This document shows, one piece after another, positions 63,998 through 64,000 of a DNA stretch of 64,000 bases. Both the position numbers and the translations under genes were made by a program. The notes under the pieces are model-generated. The model ran no database searches. It had not been told where the DNA came from and saw only the letters and a list, made by a program, of their open reading frames with translations. The DNA comes from Paenibacillus ferrarius. GTDB lineage: Bacteria > Bacillota > Bacilli > Paenibacillales > NBRC-103111. The stretch spans positions 310,001 through 374,000 of the forward strand of contig NZ_MBTG01000001.1 in assembly GCF_002027705.1 (NCBI RefSeq), given 5' to 3'. Every line of letters starts with the position of its first letter. The stretch's first letter is position 1.

Positions 63998-64000
63998 GAA

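Noticed and set aside
63859..64000. Fluoride riboswitch (crcB motif) before the CLC gene
   Set aside because: The minus-strand leader lacks the conserved GGCGATG..CCTACTG elements in order; the visible structure reads better on the plus strand.

Overview
This window looks like a chromosomal segment of a low-to-medium G+C Firmicute of the Paenibacillus type. The grounds are purine-rich Shine-Dalgarno sites (AGGAGG), frequent TTG and GTG starts, S-layer-homology proteins with Gram-positive signal peptides, Bacillus-type families (YkuK, YwbE, YqjF, Amj, CcdC, XerS, CBO0543, DUF1904, DUF2164), and intergenic repeat families that I associate from memory with paenibacilli. No rRNA, tRNA or CRISPR array was seen.

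Layout. 0-6.6 kb holds housekeeping and unknown genes: an NlpC/P60 tail, ykuK, a kinase-like protein, an aldo/keto reductase, xerS and a DUF3892 protein. 6.7-12.3 kb is a mixed block (AraC regulator, MFS, yqjF, ywbE, a YolD-like gene, a second tyrosine recombinase). It is punctuated by three dif-like sites, each with two 11-base arms around a 6-base core. 12.4-27.3 kb is one coherent catabolic locus for reductive pyrimidine (uracil/thymine) or hydantoin degradation: an ABC importer of the NMT1/THI5 class, an omega-aminotransferase, an M20 carbamoylase, a nitrilase-type beta-ureidopropionase broken by an 8-base tandem duplication, PreT/PreA dihydropyrimidine dehydrogenase, dihydropyrimidinase, a small unknown protein, a convergent PucR regulator and a methylmalonate-semialdehyde dehydrogenase. 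27.4-31.0 kb is a heterodimeric ABC exporter whose second subunit contains a GC-rich patch. 31.2-32.6 kb is non-coding: a large unit repeated about three times, the last copy carrying a roughly 500-base GTTGYY hexanucleotide array.

32.8-43.7 kb carries DinB-like, SRPBCC, Amj lipid II flippase, radical SAM, DinG-type helicase, SgrR-type regulator, DUF4173, SLH and AraC genes. 43.9-50.7 kb is an mmg/prp operon: acyl-CoA dehydrogenase, (methyl)citrate synthase, MmgE/PrpD, methylisocitrate lyase, thiolase and 3-hydroxyacyl-CoA dehydrogenase. 50.8-64 kb is a series of small units: methyltransferase, MreB paralog, small DUF proteins, an HD hydrolase, CcdC, an Rrf2 repressor with an oxidoreductase and matching dyads, an SLH/PrcB-like protein, an aldo/keto reductase, a CE7-type esterase and a CLC antiporter resembling the fluoride subtype.

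How the parts join (inference): thymine breakdown through the pyrimidine locus should end in propionyl-CoA via MmsA. Propionyl-CoA is the substrate of the methylcitrate cycle encoded about 17 kb away. The strongest unexplained signals are the dif-like site set beside a recombinase, the 8-base duplication that can switch a catabolic enzyme off, and the hexanucleotide array.
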